Shown here one piece after another: positions 11,801 through 23,830 of a stretch of 64,000 nucleotides of DNA; position 1 is the first letter of the stretch, and each line of letters opens with the position of its first letter. The stretch comes from Branchiostoma floridae (Eukaryota > Chordata > Leptocardii > Amphioxiformes > Branchiostomatidae), in NCBI RefSeq assembly GCF_000003815.2, contig NC_049982.1, forward strand, positions 29,174,177 to 29,238,176, read 5' to 3'. The position numbers and the translations under genes are program-made. Below the pieces are notes generated by a model. That model was not told where the DNA came from. It saw only the letters and a program-made list of their open reading frames with translations, and ran no database searches.

Positions 11801-14800
11801 TGATAACGGGAGAAATAGAACACAGAAACGGCGCTATTAAAGTTGCTTGCGGGGGATTCAAGTGTGCTGTTTAGTCTCAGTACTGGGAATCATTAAGTGG
11901 TGTAGCCAAGGTGAGATATCAGGACAAAGTTGCCTAAATACGTCTTGATCCATATTTTTAAAAAAACGGGCATTCAACGATCTATAACGCTGGTTTCGAT
12001 GGCTGGATACCCGACCATCCCTTGCCCCTACCCTGACTACATAATCATGAACTTCTCCCATAGAGGCGGCGCACTGAGGACTAGCTTCCGATTCCCCACC
12101 GCACGCGCGCACGAACTTCATACCTGCCCCATTATCCACAGCACGAAAACGAATATTTAAGCCTACTTTCCGAAATACTTAAATGTAGCCTAAAGGTGTG
12201 AAAATATTTCCGCAGAGTTTACGGTATCGTAAAGACCACGGAAACCATGGTTTTACATTTCCGTAACCTTTCCGTAATCGTTAAGGCAAATTAAATACAT
12301 GTGATATCTTTACATAACCTTTAAGCATCCTTATATGTGCCGTATAGATGAAACGGGTATTGCTTATGTACAAAAAACATCTACAGGCTTTGAACCGACA
12401 ATATGTTCACATACAATCAGTTAAACTTCGCCTTTTTTTATTTTCGTAGTTCTCGATTAAAAGTGGAAATTACATATAGGAGATAATATCTTTTCATTGC
12501 CTTTCCGTTACATTTCATCTCATTTTTCATACTCCTATTAGTATAGGTCTATGCATCTTATGTATAGGTGCAAAAAAGATCAGAATGGTAGCGTTTATCT
12601 TTATTTTTAGAAGAGGCATTGCTTTTGCCAAATTAAGAGTATTTTCCGCTCAATATACCACATGCGTCTTTCACTAAAGCAGCGGCTTTAAACCATGAAT
12701 AGCTCCTGCTGTGTTAGCGTGTTTAGTTAAACTAAGAAAAGAAAATCTCATGGCCTCCCGTGTGAAACCTAACAGATACAACCTTTCCGACGTCATTCCG
12801 TTACATTTGAGCTGACTTTACATACATGGGGGGAGGTTTAAGCAAACCTCCCCCCTTTTATGTATAGGTGGAAAAAAGATGTCGGAAAGATAGCGTTTAT
12901 CATTATTCTAAGAAGAGGCATTGCTTTTTCCAAATTACGAACATTTTCTGCTCAATATACCACATGCGCCTTTCACTAAAATAGTGGCTTCAAATGAGCG
13001 CTCCTGCTGTGTTATTTTAGCGTGTTTAGTTTAACTAAGAAAAGAAAATCTCCTCCCGTGTGAAACCTACATATAACAGAATTCCGACGTCATTCCGTTA
13101 CATTTGAGCTGACTTTACAGACAAGGGGGGAGGTTTAAGCAAACCAAAGGTGGAAAAAAGACGTCGGAAAGATAGCGTTTATCATAATTCTAAGAAGAGG
13201 CATTGCTTTTCCCAAATTTCGAGTATTTTCTGCTCAATCAAAATATTCTCATAGGTGAAATCATGAATACTAGTATAACAGATAGTATCTTTCCAATGCT
13301 TTCCGTTATCATTGAGCTCACTTTACATAAAAAGGGTCTGTGTACGGGTGCAAGGGTAGCATTTATTTTTTCCAGTAGTATCGTATGTTACCGATATCGT
13401 TCCGTTACCTTTGAGCTTACTTTACAGACAACTCTCTGAACTTACTTTACAGAAGTGGAGATTGATAGTTACAGAAAAGACAGTGTCGGAGAGGTAGCGT
13501 TGAAAGCAAGGAGGTTAAATATTAAACCTCCTTGTTGAAAGGAAGCAACAGTCGCTGGGAGCACTGCGTACATGCCCCCGAGGATTTGTGGTCATTAAAT
13601 TACGGCGTGTTCCCGTTCAGGGTAAGAGGACTAGTACTGGGCGGCCTGTCCAGTATGTCGCTCGCTGTGCCGTGAAGCCAGTTGGCATCCCGACGACATA
13701 GCGTCCTCACTACTCGGTAACGTATGCAGGGGAATGCAGCGATGGTCGGGTTTGCTTTTCTCAGTTCATATAATTTTGTCGTGTCAATAAAAATTGTATT
13801 GTATAATTGCAAAAAAAAACTTTCCTATCACCATGTTCTCCCAGAAAGGCTGGTATTTTCTAGTGTGATAACAGTTGTTGTGTTTAGCTAAACCTAGGCT
13901 TAACAGCTTACAAAGGGGATGGTGTTTTTTTCAAATTCAAATTTATTCGCCGTCAACTATGAATAACGAACAACGCGGCATTGAATTTTTAATTAGCAGC
14001 TCCCAGAAGAGGTTCACGTGTGTCATGTGATGGGACGTTATCCAATGACAGACAAGAGTGGGTTTTTTAAACCTAACGAATATGCAGAATTTGTTGAAGA
14101 AACCAGTTTGCAGGGCGTCTGTTTCGGGACAAGTCACGAAGGAACCTTGGACCCGTTTCAACACACGGATTATCGGTGTGGTTTTGCCGCATATGGATTC
14201 CGACGGAACTACAAGACGGAACGAATACTAGGACACTCACGGCTTTCTGGAAATGGAGTATGTTGGAGAGCCTTCAACGGGGCACAATTGAATTCAATAT
14301 TGTGTCGTCTTGTCCAGCATCGGCTGGCGGAGACTACATGGAGAGCACGGCCATCACGAAACAGTGCCCATCCTCGGGAATCTCAGCGAATTTTTCTACT
14401 GTGATGACAAGATGGAACTAAATTGTGCTTGAAATGACGTCTTTTCAGTCGTATCGCCCGACACTGGACTCCAAATTGTGGACTTGAATGTAGCGGAGAT
14501 TCGTGTATGCATATTGTACACCGATTGTTCCCTTGGTCGACCAAACCAAGTCCACAATAAGAATTAAAATATAGTTTAGACGAAGGAGCCTCAGCTACCT
14601 AGTAGCTATGATTCGAACCAAATGAGACACGCATACCCAATGCACATGGTGCGGAAAGTTAAGCCACACAAAACACATAAAGCCAACCTAAAGATACGGA
14701 AAGGTTTAAACTTACGCCGCCTTTACTAAAAAGAAACTATAGTCCAAGAAAAGATCACGGAAAGCGTTCGGATAGGTACGTTTCTGCACTTCTTTAAGGT

Positions 14801-15344
14801 GGGTTTACACCTGCGTATATTTTCATGCCGCATGAGTTCCGTTTTGACATTTTTCGACATTTTGACTAACTTCTTCAATACGCGGCCGCACGCACACGTC
14901 GCACCTCTATCGCATCTGAATCGTCTTAGAAAGTTTCAAGTACGCAGGCAAACGAAAATATACGCCCAGTTCGTCTGATAGTTTTGGACATGCACAAAAC
15001 TATCATTCGTACGCAGTTTGGTGCCCAAAACGTTATGGATGCGCAATACAGTGGTCCCACGTCGGTCGATTGCGCTATGAAGACGCTACATGTTTGCGCT
15101 TTACACGCAGTAATACGCGGAAATCGAGGTAATGCGAGTACATAGCGTTCTTACAGCGCAGACACAACGCACCATGAGCGACCGTATAACGAATGCACAC
15201 ATAGATCACGATTTAGTAACGTGCGTTCTGCGATCGCTTTGCGCATACTACGCGTACTGATAGCGTGATCGACGCACACTCCAGATTTGGAATAAATACG
15301 AAGGTGCATCTGACTCCAGACAAAAAAAATCATCTCAAGATGTA

Positions 15345-15800
15345 TATAACTTTATTGCACAACAATTGTACGAGGTACAAAGTATGGCATCTACATAACT
15401 ACAGTGCTACTGTAGTTATGTAGATGCCATACTTTGTACCTCTTAACTTTAGTTAAGGCTTATCTAACTAATACAGGAGTTGTATTATGGGATAAGTTTC
15501 TTACAATCATTGGGGGCTTTTACAATCATTTGGGGAATTTCTAATGTCTAAACCTTCTTTGATATATTTTCCTATATCTGCCATGCAGGGATTGTCACAT
15601 GTCATTATGTATTTGAATTTGCACTTCAGGTCCATTTGGATAAATCCTTGTGTACAAAATGACAGCCTGTATAGAGAATTGCGTATATCGGAATATTTGG
15701 GACATACAACCATAAAGTGATATTCGTCTTCTATTAGCTCTGGACAGAGTGGACAAACCCTCTGGTCGATAGGGATTTTTTGGAATCTTCCGGTTTATGA
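15345..15800 (-). mobile_element. 3' fragment of a non-LTR retrotransposon (LINE)
   Basis: On the minus strand, 15790-15507 encodes IPIDQRVCPLC, then ELIEDEYHFMVVCPKY. This CxxC...HxxxxC pattern is found at the C-terminus of jockey/CR1-like reverse transcriptases, and a stop follows. Downstream lie a 3'UTR and AATAAA (reverse complement near 15351-15356). A stop three codons upstream of the match and the loss of the polymerase domain show a 5'-truncated copy. It is nested in the TTA-flanked element. Confidence 0.65.
15372..15442. repeat. Perfect 34-bp palindrome with 3-nt loop
   Basis: Positions 15372-15405 are the exact reverse complement of 15409-15442, with the loop GCT at 15406-15408. 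The hairpin sits in the 3'UTR of the LINE fragment. A transcript would fold into a 34-bp perfect stem. Confidence 0.97.
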
Positions 15801-17579
15801 TGTCAGATCCAGGCCAGGACTGACGAATTTGTACCGGGGCATGGAGAGATGGTCACAACTTGCAGGACACCATGAATGCACGACACTGTCCCAACAGAGC
15901 CTCCAGGGACGGGAAGATGTAGAGGAACCTGCTCAAGCACTGGGTCAATTTGTGTGACACACGTGCCATTTTGTGTAACAGATATTTGACTTAATTTGTT
16001 GATAATGGCACTTTTTTTGTGTGTGCAGAACCACATGATATAAAGGTGCAATATAGAGCCATATTACAACTTTGAAAGAGGGCGTAAGGTTTCATAATTG
16101 TTTAATTTACGTGTTTGATAAAGATCTTGAATACGTTTTGCGGTGTGTATGAGTGTGATTTTTATAGTAGTTGAAATAGGGGAAATCATTAAGGACAAAG
16201 TGAAAACAAACACAATCTTAACAGTGCACATAATCTCTTAAGGTAAATGATGGCCCACATTTCTGTAAAAGCACAGTGTCACTGCTTTACTGCTTCGCAA
16301 ATGAATAAAAAAAACCTCTTCACTGTTTACTTGTCAATGTTCTACTTGCACTGCCTGTAAACAAAGGCATACGTAGTACAAAGGGTTCCTCTAACAAAAA
16401 TACTCAATTGGCAATGCTCGCAAACAAAACTATATGTAACACAAACTGTTCCTCTGACACACCTGAAATGCGTTTGGAATGCAGTTAGCACCAAGTGCGT
16501 CAGGCATTCGGTCGGTAGACGTTGTGTGCGTCCGGAAAACGCCCAACATACGTACCCCATACGAATCTATTCGCAGTACGGAAAATTTTGTTGCGCATTT
16601 CAGTTGCAATCATACGCATCTCATGCGAAATGAAAACGCTGAAGTCGTAATTCAAACGCCAGATGGGCTCGACGTACAATTTAATTTATTCCAAAAAAAA
16701 TCCAAATGTTGGGCGTTCGGCCGCGTATTGACAAAATTTCATGCGGAACTCACGCGCACTTGAAAATATACGCAGGTGTAAACCCACCTTTACGTACCTT
16801 TCAGGCTGTGTGAACGACACATAAACGTGGGGGAAATCAGGACGGAAATCAAGTGTAAAGGTGGTCAAAAGATCACGGCAAAGTCTTATGAAGCGCACGC
16901 TTTCCGCCCGAAATATTGTTATTAACGACGCCTTTCAGCGTCTAATAGTTGCGGAAAGGTCTGCGGAAAGGCACGTGAGGAGTGCCGAAACGTACATATA
17001 AGTGCCAACGTAAAGGTAACATTAAAGGGAATCTTTACGTTCACGGAAAGAAGTCGTTAAGTTGCGGAAAGAGTGCAGAAACGTCGCGTTTACGTTGAGT
17101 TTAAGCTTGCTTAAATACCAGATTTCGTGCTGTGATCCAAGATCATCCAACCGTCCCCACTATCCGCTTGGGGCAAGATTTGGCGCTTCCCCGACCCAAA
17201 CTCCGTGAGGCAAGCGGATAGTGGAGGCCAGCGGGATAGTTATTACGTTCGTGTGCGCTTCTTTTATTCCTGTATTTTGGTGTGTATTTGAGAACACTAT
17301 TGGAACATCCTCAACTACGAGGAAAGAACCATTATGATAGAAAGCCCTACTCACAAAATTACACAAAAAAAACATGATTTGATCAAGTAGCATTAAAGGT
17401 AATCAGGGCTGCTAGCGTTTATATAATACTGCTGTATAGTGTGCACTTTATACGGAAACATCAAACTCAGAATGCTTGGCACATGATTTGACAGCATGGA
17501 GGTGACAGGAGCTTGTAGAAGTTTCCCTTGCCACAGCACAAGCACAGAGCTCACTGGAAGACAAGCCCGGAAGACAAGC

Positions 17580-18880
17580 CTGGAAGACAAGCCCGACTTT
17601 GGTACGGGGTCGCTTTGTGGTTACCGAAAGGTTCGCTTAGCGGTTACCCAGGCGAACCATCATTGGCTTTCAAGCCCTGTAGAAAAGTAAGGAAGTAATC
17701 TTGAGTACTCAAATCACTTTTTGTCTTCTCGTTACTGGTTGTACTATCGAATTCAAGTCACGGAAGTAACGCACACTCTCTTCAAGACTCTAGAAGTTCG
17801 ATCGTATGGGTTCGTTTAGCGGTTACCCAGGCGAACCATCATTGGCTTTCAAGCCCTGTAGAAAAGTAAGGAAGTAATTTTGAGTACTTAAATCACTTTT
17901 CGTCTTCTCGTTACTGGTTGTACTATCGAATTCAAGTGACGGAAGTAACGCACACTCTCTTCAAGACTAAGTTCGATGGTACGGGGTCGCTTTGCGGTTA
18001 CCGAAAGGTTCGCTTAGCGGTTACCCAGGCGAACCATCATTGGCTTTCAAGCCCTGTAGAAAAGTAAGGAAGTAATTTTGAGTACTCAAATCACTTTTTG
18101 TCTTCTCGTTACTGGTTGTACTATCGAATTCAAGTCACGGAAGTAACGCACACTCTCTTCAAGACTCTAGAAGTTCGATCGTATGGGTTCGTTTAGCGGT
18201 TACCCAGGCGAACCATCATTGGCTTTCAAGCCCTGTAGAAAAGTAAGGAAGTAATTTTGAGTACTCAAATCACTTTTTGTCTTCTCGTTACTGGTTGTAC
18301 TATCAAATTCAAGTGACGGAAGTAACGCACACTCTCTTCAAACTCTAGAAGTTCGATCGTATGGGGTCGCTTTGCAATTACCGAAAGTTTCGCTTAGCGG
18401 TTACCCAGGCAAACCATCATTGGCTTTCAAGCCCTGTAGAACAGTAAGGAAGTAATTTTGAGTACCCAAATCACTTTTTGTTTTCTCGTTACTGGTTGTA
18501 CTATCGAATTCAAGTGACGGAAGTAACGCACACTCTCTTCAAGACTCTAGAAGTTCGATCGTATGGGGTCGCTTTGCGGCGAACCATCATTGGCTTTCAA
18601 GCCCTGTAGAAAAGTAAGGAAGTAATATTGAGTACTCAAATCACTTTTTGTCTTCTCGTTATGTTGTACTATCGAATTTAAGTGATAGAAGTAACGCACA
18701 TTTTGTTCAAGATTCAAGTTCACCTCGCGGTTACCGAAAAGTTCGCTTAGCGGCTACCCAGGCGAAACTTCATTAGATTTCAAGCCCTGTAGAAAGGTAA
18801 GGAAGTAATTTTTAGTTCTCAAATCACTTTTCGTCTTCTCATTATGGGTTGTACTATCGAATTCAAGTGATATATATCGG
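17580..18880 (+). repeat. Satellite family A, about 7 units
   Basis: Units of roughly 180-205 bp contain 'gttcgcttagcggttaccca', 'caagccctgtagaaaagtaa', 'cttctcgttactggttgta' and 'ggaagtaacgcacactctc'. Unit starts lie near 17630, 17809, 18009, 18187, 18391, 18573 and 18741. The last units are more diverged. The same family occurs in reverse orientation at 61.5-62.7 kb. Confidence 0.93.
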
Positions 18881-19870
18881 CAACAAAGCACAATCGTAGA
18901 AAGCGGTATGCGGATTACAATTTCCTACCAAGGGACCTTTTCAAAGATACCAAGTTGACATTGCCGAAAGATCGTTTAAGGTTCCGGAAACTCCGGTGTA
19001 TACACGTGCGTATGTAGGCGCGTTAGTGCTCGTTAGCGGTTAATATATAGTTAAGGTGAACCTATATCCGAGAATATCTCGGCAACAAAGCACGATCTTT
19101 AAAAAAAGCGGTTTGCGGATTACAATTCCCTACTAAGGGCCCTTTCTAAAGATACCAAGTTGAACTGCTTGATGATCCTTTAAGGTTCCGGAAACTTTGG
19201 TGTATATACGCGTGTACGCGCGTAAGCGTTCTTTAGCGGTTAGTTAAGGTGAACCGATCTTTGAAAGTGGTTTGCGGATTACAATTCCCTACTAAGGGCC
19301 CTTTCTAAAGATACCAAGTTGAACTTGCTTGAAGATCCTTTAAGGTTCCGGAAACTTCGGTGTACATACGCGTGTACGTATTTTAGCGGTTAGTTAAGGT
19401 GAACCGATCTTTGAAAGTGGTTTGCGGAGTACAATTCCCTACCAAGGAGCCTTTCTAAAGATACCAAGTTGAATTTGCCGGAAGATCATTTAAGGTTCCG
19501 GAAACTCCGGTGTATACACGTGCGTATGTAGGCGCGTTAGTGCTCGTTAGCGGTTAGTTATGGTGAACCTATATCCGAGAATATTTCGGCAACAAAGCTC
19601 GATCTTTTTAAGCGCTTTGCGGATTACAATTCCCTACCAAGGGACCTTTTTAAAGATACAAAGGTGAACTTGCCGGAAGATTGTTTAAGGTTCCGGATAC
19701 TCCGGTGTATATACGCGCGTATGTACGCACGTAAGTGTTCGTTAGCGGTTAGTTCAGGTGAACCTATATCCGAGAATATCTCGGCAACAAAGCACGATCT
19801 TTCAAAGCTGTTTACGGATTACAATTTCCTACAAAGGGACTTTTCAATGATACCAAGTTAAACTTAATGA
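18880..19870 (+). repeat. Satellite family B, about 5-6 units
   Basis: Units of roughly 150-200 bp contain 'gagaatatctcggcaacaaa', 'gcggattacaattccctac', 'agataccaagttgaac' and 'taaggttccggaaact'. They begin directly where family A ends. A related family lies in reverse orientation at 62.7-64.0 kb. Confidence 0.9.
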
Positions 19871-20686
19871 TAGATCGCTTAACTATTGATAGTGTTTTGC
19901 GAAAGTATGGGGTCATCAAAAACACCACAGCAGATAATTTTTCTTTAACAGAACTTGATAAATGAATAGTAGTGCTAGTAAGATAACTCCTTTTTTACAT
20001 CAATACATTCTTTTGATAAGTCGATAAAGGTTATACATCCAAGTAATAAATGCATAATGTATATAGATTGTAAGTAGGAGAAATGGGGATGTCCTCAGGC
20101 TTCATAAAGTCATTTTCCCTTTAATGTCACTTTTTTTCAAGTTAAGCTTGAACATACAGCCTCAATTATGCCCAATTTGAAAAAGGGCCTCCTCTGCGTA
20201 ATTTACAGTCTTTTTTCGCACTTTTGCCCAGTAAAAAAAATAAAAACCTGCGGACTACCGGGCTATTCTAGGGCAGAGCATAGCCCCTGGAATCTTTTAA
20301 CTTCGCAGTTAAAAACAATCAGGGACCTGGATACAAATAGACACTGTGATCTAATCGTAGAAAAGTGCTTAGAGGTACTCTCCAAGCAGAGGTTAGGCTC
20401 CGTATCTTGTAACAGGTTTTGACAATACAAGATACAATACAAAATAGAAAGCCCGAAAAAACGACTAAAAACGTTTTAAAAAACCAGCCGGAGCCTAATC
20501 ACTCTTTGGAGAGTAGCTTAGAGGTACCACCATGACACCTGGCAGTCTACTAAAACAAATTTGTGGCGTCAGAGCCTGGCCGAGGTTACACTGCATTTAT
20601 ACAATGTTGGTCACATCTGCTTGTTACATTTTTACTCCCCAGCACAAGTTGTGATCTCTTGGAAATACAGGGTAGTCTGCTGTATC
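19870..20686. other. Spacer and 3' flank of KLHL copy 3
   Basis: A piece of the KLHL spacer unit lies near 19925-19965 ('tttctttaacagaact'). Two 'agcttagaggtac/agtgcttagaggtac' words face each other at about 20365-20385 and 20512-20527 ('tctccaagcagaggttaggctc' against 'gagcctaatcactctttggaga'), suggesting a small degraded inverted-repeat element. No gene is seen. Confidence 0.4.
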
Positions 20687-22393
20687 TCACCCCTTCAGTA
20701 TAGTGACACAAACGTGGTATACCAGACCCTTGGGCATGGTTCCCACCTGCTTAAGTGATTTGTTTTCTTGATTAAGCTGCAAAACCTTTGCTGTTCCATA
20801 GCCTGAGTTGTCACAGCCTCCATAGATGTAAATCTCCCCACCAAAGACAGTCATGCCACATGCGTTTCCAATGTCAGTGTGGGTTACTACAACAGTCCAC
20901 AAGTCCTCCTGAGGCCTGTAACACAGCACTTTTGAGCGAACTCCAGCAACATAGATGCTACCATTGACAGTTGAAGCGGTGATAACTGAACCCACCTCAG
21001 GCATGTCGCTTGCTGAATACCACTGAGAGTCTCCCGGGATAAAGTGATGCACTGTAGATGTGTTGCAGTCCTTATCATCACGTCCACCCATCACATATAT
21101 GCTACCATCGAACACCGCAACTGCATGCAAGAACCTTGGCTCTGGAAGTGGAACCACTCCCGTCCACTTGTTCAAGCTTCGGTCATAGACTTCTACATCT
21201 GCTGTTACACAAACAGGTGATTGGCTAATTTTTCCACCAATTGCGTACACTTTTCCTTGCACCACTGCCAGTTTGCAATGGTCCCGGTTTGTGAGCATCG
21301 GAGCAAGTTTGGACCAGATGTCAGGTCTTGCCTGATACAACCAAACTTCCTTCCATTGAAGCCCACCAGTGGACACGATGATGTCACTCATGCCCAAAAC
21401 AGCCACAGCAAATCCATGGTCTTCAGTTCTCCTCATTGTGGTCATAGGAACCCAACTTTCACTTGATGGTGTGGAGGAGTAAGTCATGGTGATGGCACTG
21501 CTGAAACCAGAAGGGAATCCTACAAATTTCTCCTTCCCTCCAATCACCACTACTGCCTCCCTCAGACCACTGGCTATGCGGGGACGGGTGCGGGGTGACT
21601 GGACCTCCCCTGGGAAGGCCTGATACTTGCGAGCTTCTGACACGATATCTGGGCAGCACTTGCACAAGACTTGGTCAGTCTGTACTTTCTCTATGAAGTA
21701 TATCTTGTCCATGAAGGGAAATCGGACCAGCTCCATCAGCTCTCTCATCTCCTTCTTCCTCTTCCTGGTGTCATGGCTGATCCACTTCATCACTGACATG
21801 TACACAATCTCCTCTGGAGCACTGAGATTGTCTGATGAGATGAGTGTGACAAGCTGATCCTTTGTCAAGTCAAGGAACTCTGGCGTTTTGCTGGCTTCTG
21901 CAAACTCCTTCATGGCAAATGACAACGCATCTGTCTCGAGATTGGGGTTCAGCATCCCGCCTAAGGTAACCACCTTCAGACAGTTTCTGATACTTAGATT
22001 GTCTGATAGAAACTTTGTACATGCATCCCTGACCGGGGGAACCTGGAAGAAACTGGCACTTTCCAACAAGTCTACAGCGTTGTCTTCTGTGATGGTTACC
22101 TTTGACGTGTAGGCGTAGTCCACAAGAAGCTGCAAGGCACTGGCGCTGGCCTCGTGAATGGTTACCTTATGCTCCTTGCTCTCACGATGCTCATTGCAGA
22201 ACATAGCACGAAAATACCTACTGCAAGCAGCAAGTACATTTCTGTGGCACGGGATCTCTTTCCCAGAGACAGACAGGACAACATCTACCAGCAGGTTCTC
22301 TGATCGCAGTTCCTGCAAACCCTGCAAGAGGGCGATAGAGTGTGTATCTTGGCAGAAGTCAAGCGATGGCTGTGACCTCTGTGCCGCTGCCAT
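20687..22393 (-). CDS. KLHL24-like BTB-BACK-Kelch protein, copy 3 (intact)
   Basis: A 568-residue frame from MAAAQRSQ. The start is fixed by the conserved acceptor (attgcag, exon from 22405) and leader. BTB is at about 20-130 (SGKEIPCHRNVLAAC, FRAMFCNEHRESKE), BACK at about 135-245 (LTKDQLVTLISSDNLSAPEE, MELVRFPFMDKIYFIEK), then SPRTRPRIASGLREAVVVI and Kelch repeats (VVVIGGK, IIVSTGG, YAIGGKI, YVMGGRD, YVAGVRS, YIYGGCD). The order and the CGMTVFGGEIYIYGG segment agree with KLHL24. It is expected to serve as a cytosolic Cullin-3 substrate adaptor. It is intact and under visible constraint. Its closest relative here is copy 2 (shared TAKVLQL and DSQWYSAS), not the adjacent copy 4. Confidence 0.92.
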   Translation of the reverse strand: MAAAQRSQPSLDFCQDTHSIALLQGLQELRSENLLVDVVLSVSGKEIPCHRNVLAACSRYFRAMFCNEHRESKEHKVTIHEASASALQLLVDYAYTSKVTITEDNAVDLLESASFFQVPPVRDACTKFLSDNLSIRNCLKVVTLGGMLNPNLETDALSFAMKEFAEASKTPEFLDLTKDQLVTLISSDNLSAPEEIVYMSVMKWISHDTRKRKKEMRELMELVRFPFMDKIYFIEKVQTDQVLCKCCPDIVSEARKYQAFPGEVQSPRTRPRIASGLREAVVVIGGKEKFVGFPSGFSSAITMTYSSTPSSESWVPMTTMRRTEDHGFAVAVLGMSDIIVSTGGLQWKEVWLYQARPDIWSKLAPMLTNRDHCKLAVVQGKVYAIGGKISQSPVCVTADVEVYDRSLNKWTGVVPLPEPRFLHAVAVFDGSIYVMGGRDDKDCNTSTVHHFIPGDSQWYSASDMPEVGSVITASTVNGSIYVAGVRSKVLCYRPQEDLWTVVVTHTDIGNACGMTVFGGEIYIYGGCDNSGYGTAKVLQLNQENKSLKQVGTMPKGLVYHVCVTILKG

Positions 22394-22404
22394 TGTAGCC
22401 TTGT

Positions 22405-23087
22405 TCTGCAATACAAAAGCTCTTGATTAGTTCTTTACTAGACACAAGAGCCCCTCACAGTCTCAATCCAAGCGCATTGCAAGGTAATCAGAGATGGCAA
22501 ACTTTGCCCCCTCACATAGCTCAGAATAGTATAGGGAAAGCCATCTTAATCACAAAATTTGTAGTAAAGAAACCCCCTTTGGCATCATTGCCTTCATTGC
22601 TCTCTTTTGGATTCAGGATCACCCATGAAGGCCCTCATGATTAAACCAGTTCATCATGACAATAGCTACACTAAATATAACACAAATCCTGAAATGTTGA
22701 TGTAGATTAGACATCCAGGTAATAAGATACGCCAAAAAAATAGTTACTCAAGCAACTGGATATGATTTTGGAAACGGTCATATCCAGTTGCTTGTAACTA
22801 CGTTTTGGCAAAACCTGAAACGATCTACATAACAATAACACGCTGGGCAATACAAACTATTACCATGATTCGGAAACAGATTGGTGCAAAAATATGCATA
22901 GAATATGCATAGCATATTGGTATAACTGTTCAACATATCATCCCTAAAAACCTGATATCTTGAAATGATATAGAACAATCTGCCCAGTATCTAAATCATT
23001 TTGCTCATTAAGACAATATTTGCTGAAATTTGATACAGCAGTTCTATGATCACTAGTATAGTAGTAGCAACGGCAGTTTTCTCTTAC
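22405..23087 (-). other. 5'UTR intron of KLHL copy 3
   Basis: The intron lies between the candidate donor (GTCGT|GTAAGAG, exon end 23088) and the acceptor before the ATG. A 14-base inverted repeat 'actggatatgac..' / 'gtcatatccagt' is present near 22756-22795. No coding content is seen. Confidence 0.45.
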
Positions 23088-23260
23088 ACGACACTGTTAC
23101 GGCTCTTGCTAATGTTTTACGGGAAATAAGATGTGGGGACCCACAGACGATCGTACCTCCGCGCAGCCGAATCTCCTCTGCTCAGCTCAGTCTGACTGCC
23201 AAACAACCAACAACAGTGCGGGAAACTTCCCAAAAGGTCAAAGGTTTTTGGAACGATCTA
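23088..23260 (-). promoter_or_regulatory. Promoter and noncoding exon 1 of KLHL copy 3
   Basis: An exon is inferred to end at 23088 at the donor GTAAGAG. The plus strand shows 'gtgcgggaaacttcccaaaa' and then a DR1-like site AGGTCA-A-AGGTTT at 23235-23247. The block aligns with the promoters of copies 1 and 4, and more weakly with copy 2. Confidence 0.55.
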
Positions 23261-23434
23261 ATCACGAATTGGGGGTGTAATATCATGCGCTATATTATTC
23301 TTTCCCTATTGTACGACAATAGAGAAATCATTTTCTTTATAATACTTTATAATATCATATTCTCTGAGACTGTATATAGCACAGAACAAGTAACTTTTCT
23401 TCAACAGAACTTTATTAATTAATAGTACCAGTAA

Positions 23435-23827
23435 GGCAATGTTGATTTGATTATATGGATGACATCCTCTGGGAATCCGAAAACTGATGCGAGCGTGCGA
23501 ATAAAAAAAAAGTTTGACAAAAACAAAAGATACTTTCATTATGAAATCTAAGTAGTCAGGAAGGTTGAATAAGTTACTGAACACACAGAATATAGTATAC
23601 CAAACAATAGACTCTTCATTTTTGTTCTGTCACATCTTCTTTGACCTTGGAACGATCTTTGAAATTAGTATACGTTTTCCGATATTTATTTTTGCAATCC
23701 ATGGCATATATTTGCTAATATTTACCCTGCTATGTACGATTTAGAGTTAACTTTTTTTTTAGTTTCAGAAATGGCTGAAAATAGATGTGCACACGGATGT
23801 CATCCATATAATCAAATCAACATGGCC
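23435..23827 (-). mobile_element. PIF/Harbinger-type MITE, family H copy B (internal deletion)
   Basis: A 393-bp element with family H termini (GGCAATGTTGATTTGATTAT...CAACATGGCC) and a perfect TAA duplication (23432-23434, 23828-23830). Its orientation is opposite to copy A. It interrupts the KLHL spacer unit; the uninterrupted version is near 8675-8700. Confidence 0.88.
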
Positions 23828-23830
23828 TAA

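Larger units (their letters stand above)
14797..16789. mobile_element. TTA-flanked DNA transposon with long inverted ends
   Basis: A 1993-bp element starts AGGTGGGTTTACACCTGCGT and ends in its reverse complement. The first 29 bp are perfect and imperfect pairing continues further (for example 'gagttccg' and 'aatacgcggccg' in both arms). A 3-bp TTA lies on each side (14794-14796, 16790-16792), as in PIF/Harbinger elements. No transposase or Myb-like frame is recognised. A LINE fragment is nested inside. It is inserted within the TTTCCGT-rich region. Confidence 0.8.
12137..17133. mobile_element. Possible large composite repeat with TTTCCGT-rich arms
   Basis: Both ends carry 'cacagcacgaaa' in inverted orientation (12137-12148 and 17122-17133) followed after a few bases by 'tatttaagc'. 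The bases just outside are 'atc' on both sides. The arms (12.15-13.5, 14.6-14.8 and 16.8-17.1 kb) are dense in TTTCCGT/ACGGAAA words. A segment of about 290 bp ('aaaaaagat.tcggaaagatagcgtttatc', 'agaggcattgctttt') repeats three times at 12.57-13.22 kb. I infer an old large element or a stack of elements; the boundary call is weak. No transposase was recognised. Frames at 13.9-14.4 kb match nothing I know. Confidence 0.35.

Noticed and set aside
14018-14404. Open frame of about 128 codons starting MCHVMGRYPM
   Set aside because: It lies in repeat-rich DNA, overlaps another frame on the other strand, and has no recognisable domain or splice context.
17158-17225. 14-bp inverted repeat CCACTATCCGCTTG/CAAGCGGATAGTGG
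   Set aside because: The arms are real but there is no flanking duplication or second copy, so I did not call an element.
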